A stretch of 64,000 nucleotides of DNA from Paenibacillus glycanilyticus (GTDB lineage: Bacteria > Bacillota > Bacilli > Paenibacillales > Paenibacillaceae): positions 62,001-126,000 of the forward strand of contig NZ_BSSQ01000004.1 of assembly GCF_030161375.1 (NCBI RefSeq). The letters are read 5' to 3'. Numbering within the stretch: the first letter of the stretch is position 1; each line of letters opens with the position of its first letter. Below, piece by piece: positions 63,648 through 64,000 of this stretch. A program made the position numbers and the translations under genes. Below the pieces are notes generated by a model that was not told where the DNA came from, did no database searches, and was given only the letters and a program-made list of their open reading frames with translations.

Positions 63648-63662
63648 AACTTATGCTAAGTT
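63648..63662 (+). promoter_or_regulatory. Candidate operator, perfect AACTTA inverted repeat (right copy)
   Basis: AACTTATGCTAAGTT is a perfect 6-bp inverted repeat with a 3-bp centre, preceded by ATACT as in the left copy at 55928. TTGACG at 63701-63706 and TAATTT at 63724-63729 (17-bp spacer) form a possible promoter 40 bp downstream. A GAGGAGG at 63754-63760 leads to a GTG at 63775, whose frame closes after 19 codons. Confidence 0.6.
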
Positions 63663-63728
63663 CATCTATAAAATTAGAAAATTATAGGATAAAAACTATA
63701 TTGACGTCCTAAAAAGTATGTGTTAATT

Positions 63729-64000
63729 TTAACATAGTATAACAAGATGAAATGAGGAGGAAGTATCGATCCTTGTGAATTGGATACCTTTGCCGCTAGC
63801 TTTACCGCTAGGCTCTTTTCTGGGCAAACCGTAGTATTTATTCGCTGCCTCGCGAAGATTGGACGAGATGAGTTGTTGCATCGGCTCAAAAATGAATGCG
63901 CTTCCATGTACTGATGTAACCTGACTTTTCCAAAATGCAGTTTGTCGTAATTGTGAAATGAAGTTGTCGGGATTATAGAATCGTACAGAAAAAAAGTTAG
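63729..64000 (-). CDS. Unidentified protein, C-terminal part (cut by window edge)
   Basis: A minus-strand frame is open from the right edge to TAA at 63729-63731 (about 89 codons). It reads like protein: NPDNFISQLRQTAFWKSQ, then EPMQQLISSNLREAANKYYG, then LPRKEPSGKASGKGIQF. I do not recognise a family. The last ~17 codons overlap the ribosome-site-like sequence and promoter of the plus strand, so the true stop may have been different before a rearrangement. An inserted mobile-element gene or a chance frame are both possible. Confidence 0.35.
   Translation of the reverse strand, partial: NFFSVRFYNPDNFISQLRQTAFWKSQVTSVHGSAFIFEPMQQLISSNLREAANKYYGLPRKEPSGKASGKGIQFTRIDTSSSFHLVILC

Noticed and set aside
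1..64000. CRISPR arrays, tRNA or rRNA genes, phage genes
   Set aside because: No regularly spaced repeats, cloverleaf-like segments, rRNA-like stretches or phage structural genes were noticed on reading both strands.

Overview
The window looks like a chromosomal segment of a Paenibacillus-type spore-forming Firmicute. The evidence is AGGAGG ribosome-binding sites, a GerA/GerB/GerC germinant-receptor operon, YesM/YesN-type two-component regulators, AraR-type GntR/LacI hybrid regulators with matching operators, cre-like catabolite-repression boxes, and many MalF/MalG/lipoprotein sugar importers without a dedicated ATPase. No rRNA, tRNA, CRISPR array or complete insertion sequence was seen. Everything below was read from the sequence and from family knowledge, without database searches.

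Layout. 1-5.5 kb: the end of an AraC-type regulator, a mannonate dehydratase (uxuA), a cre box and a complete sugar ABC importer (two permeases and a lipoprotein). 5.5-10.8 kb: an AraC regulator divergent from a uronide locus (GH88 unsaturated glucuronyl hydrolase, DUF2264 protein, FAD-dependent oxidoreductase with an extra C-terminal domain). 11-20.5 kb: a mixed stretch with two methyltransferases, a heterodimeric ABC exporter, a kinase gene destroyed by an internal deletion, an APH-like kinase, arsR-arsC with two operators, and small proteins. 20.7-32.3 kb: a second polysaccharide locus with an FAD oxidoreductase, ABC importer, YesM/YesN system, a third FAD oxidoreductase broken by one nonsense codon, and a secreted parallel beta-helix protein.

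32.3-46.3 kb is the most interesting region. A CdaR-type glycerate/sugar-diacid regulator precedes a tightly packed operon of GH13_18 phosphorylase, glycerate kinase, GT4 glycosyltransferase-fold protein, ABC importer, mannose-6-phosphate-isomerase-like protein, ROK sugar kinase, SGNH esterase and GH63/trehalase-like hydrolase. Together these make a self-consistent route for taking up and degrading the compatible solutes glucosylglycerate and, probably, mannosylglucosylglycerate. Glycerate, glucose 1-phosphate and mannose would enter glycolysis through the encoded kinase, phosphorylase and isomerase steps.

46.4-50.1 kb: an L-arabinose module (FGGY kinase, araR, araD) with two AraR-like operators; araA is not in the window. 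50.2-54.1 kb: a germinant receptor operon. 54.1-54.7 kb: an RNase H-like protein. 54.8-63.7 kb: a frameshifted GntR/LacI regulator divergent from a GH43, GH38-like, GH38, SGNH-esterase operon. An unusual AACTTA-type inverted repeat flanks this locus on both sides. The right edge carries the end of an unidentified minus-strand open frame.

Three disrupted genes (an FAD oxidoreductase with a stop, a regulator with a frameshift, a kinase with a deletion) sit among otherwise intact operons. They could be real decay or, for the first two, base-call errors.
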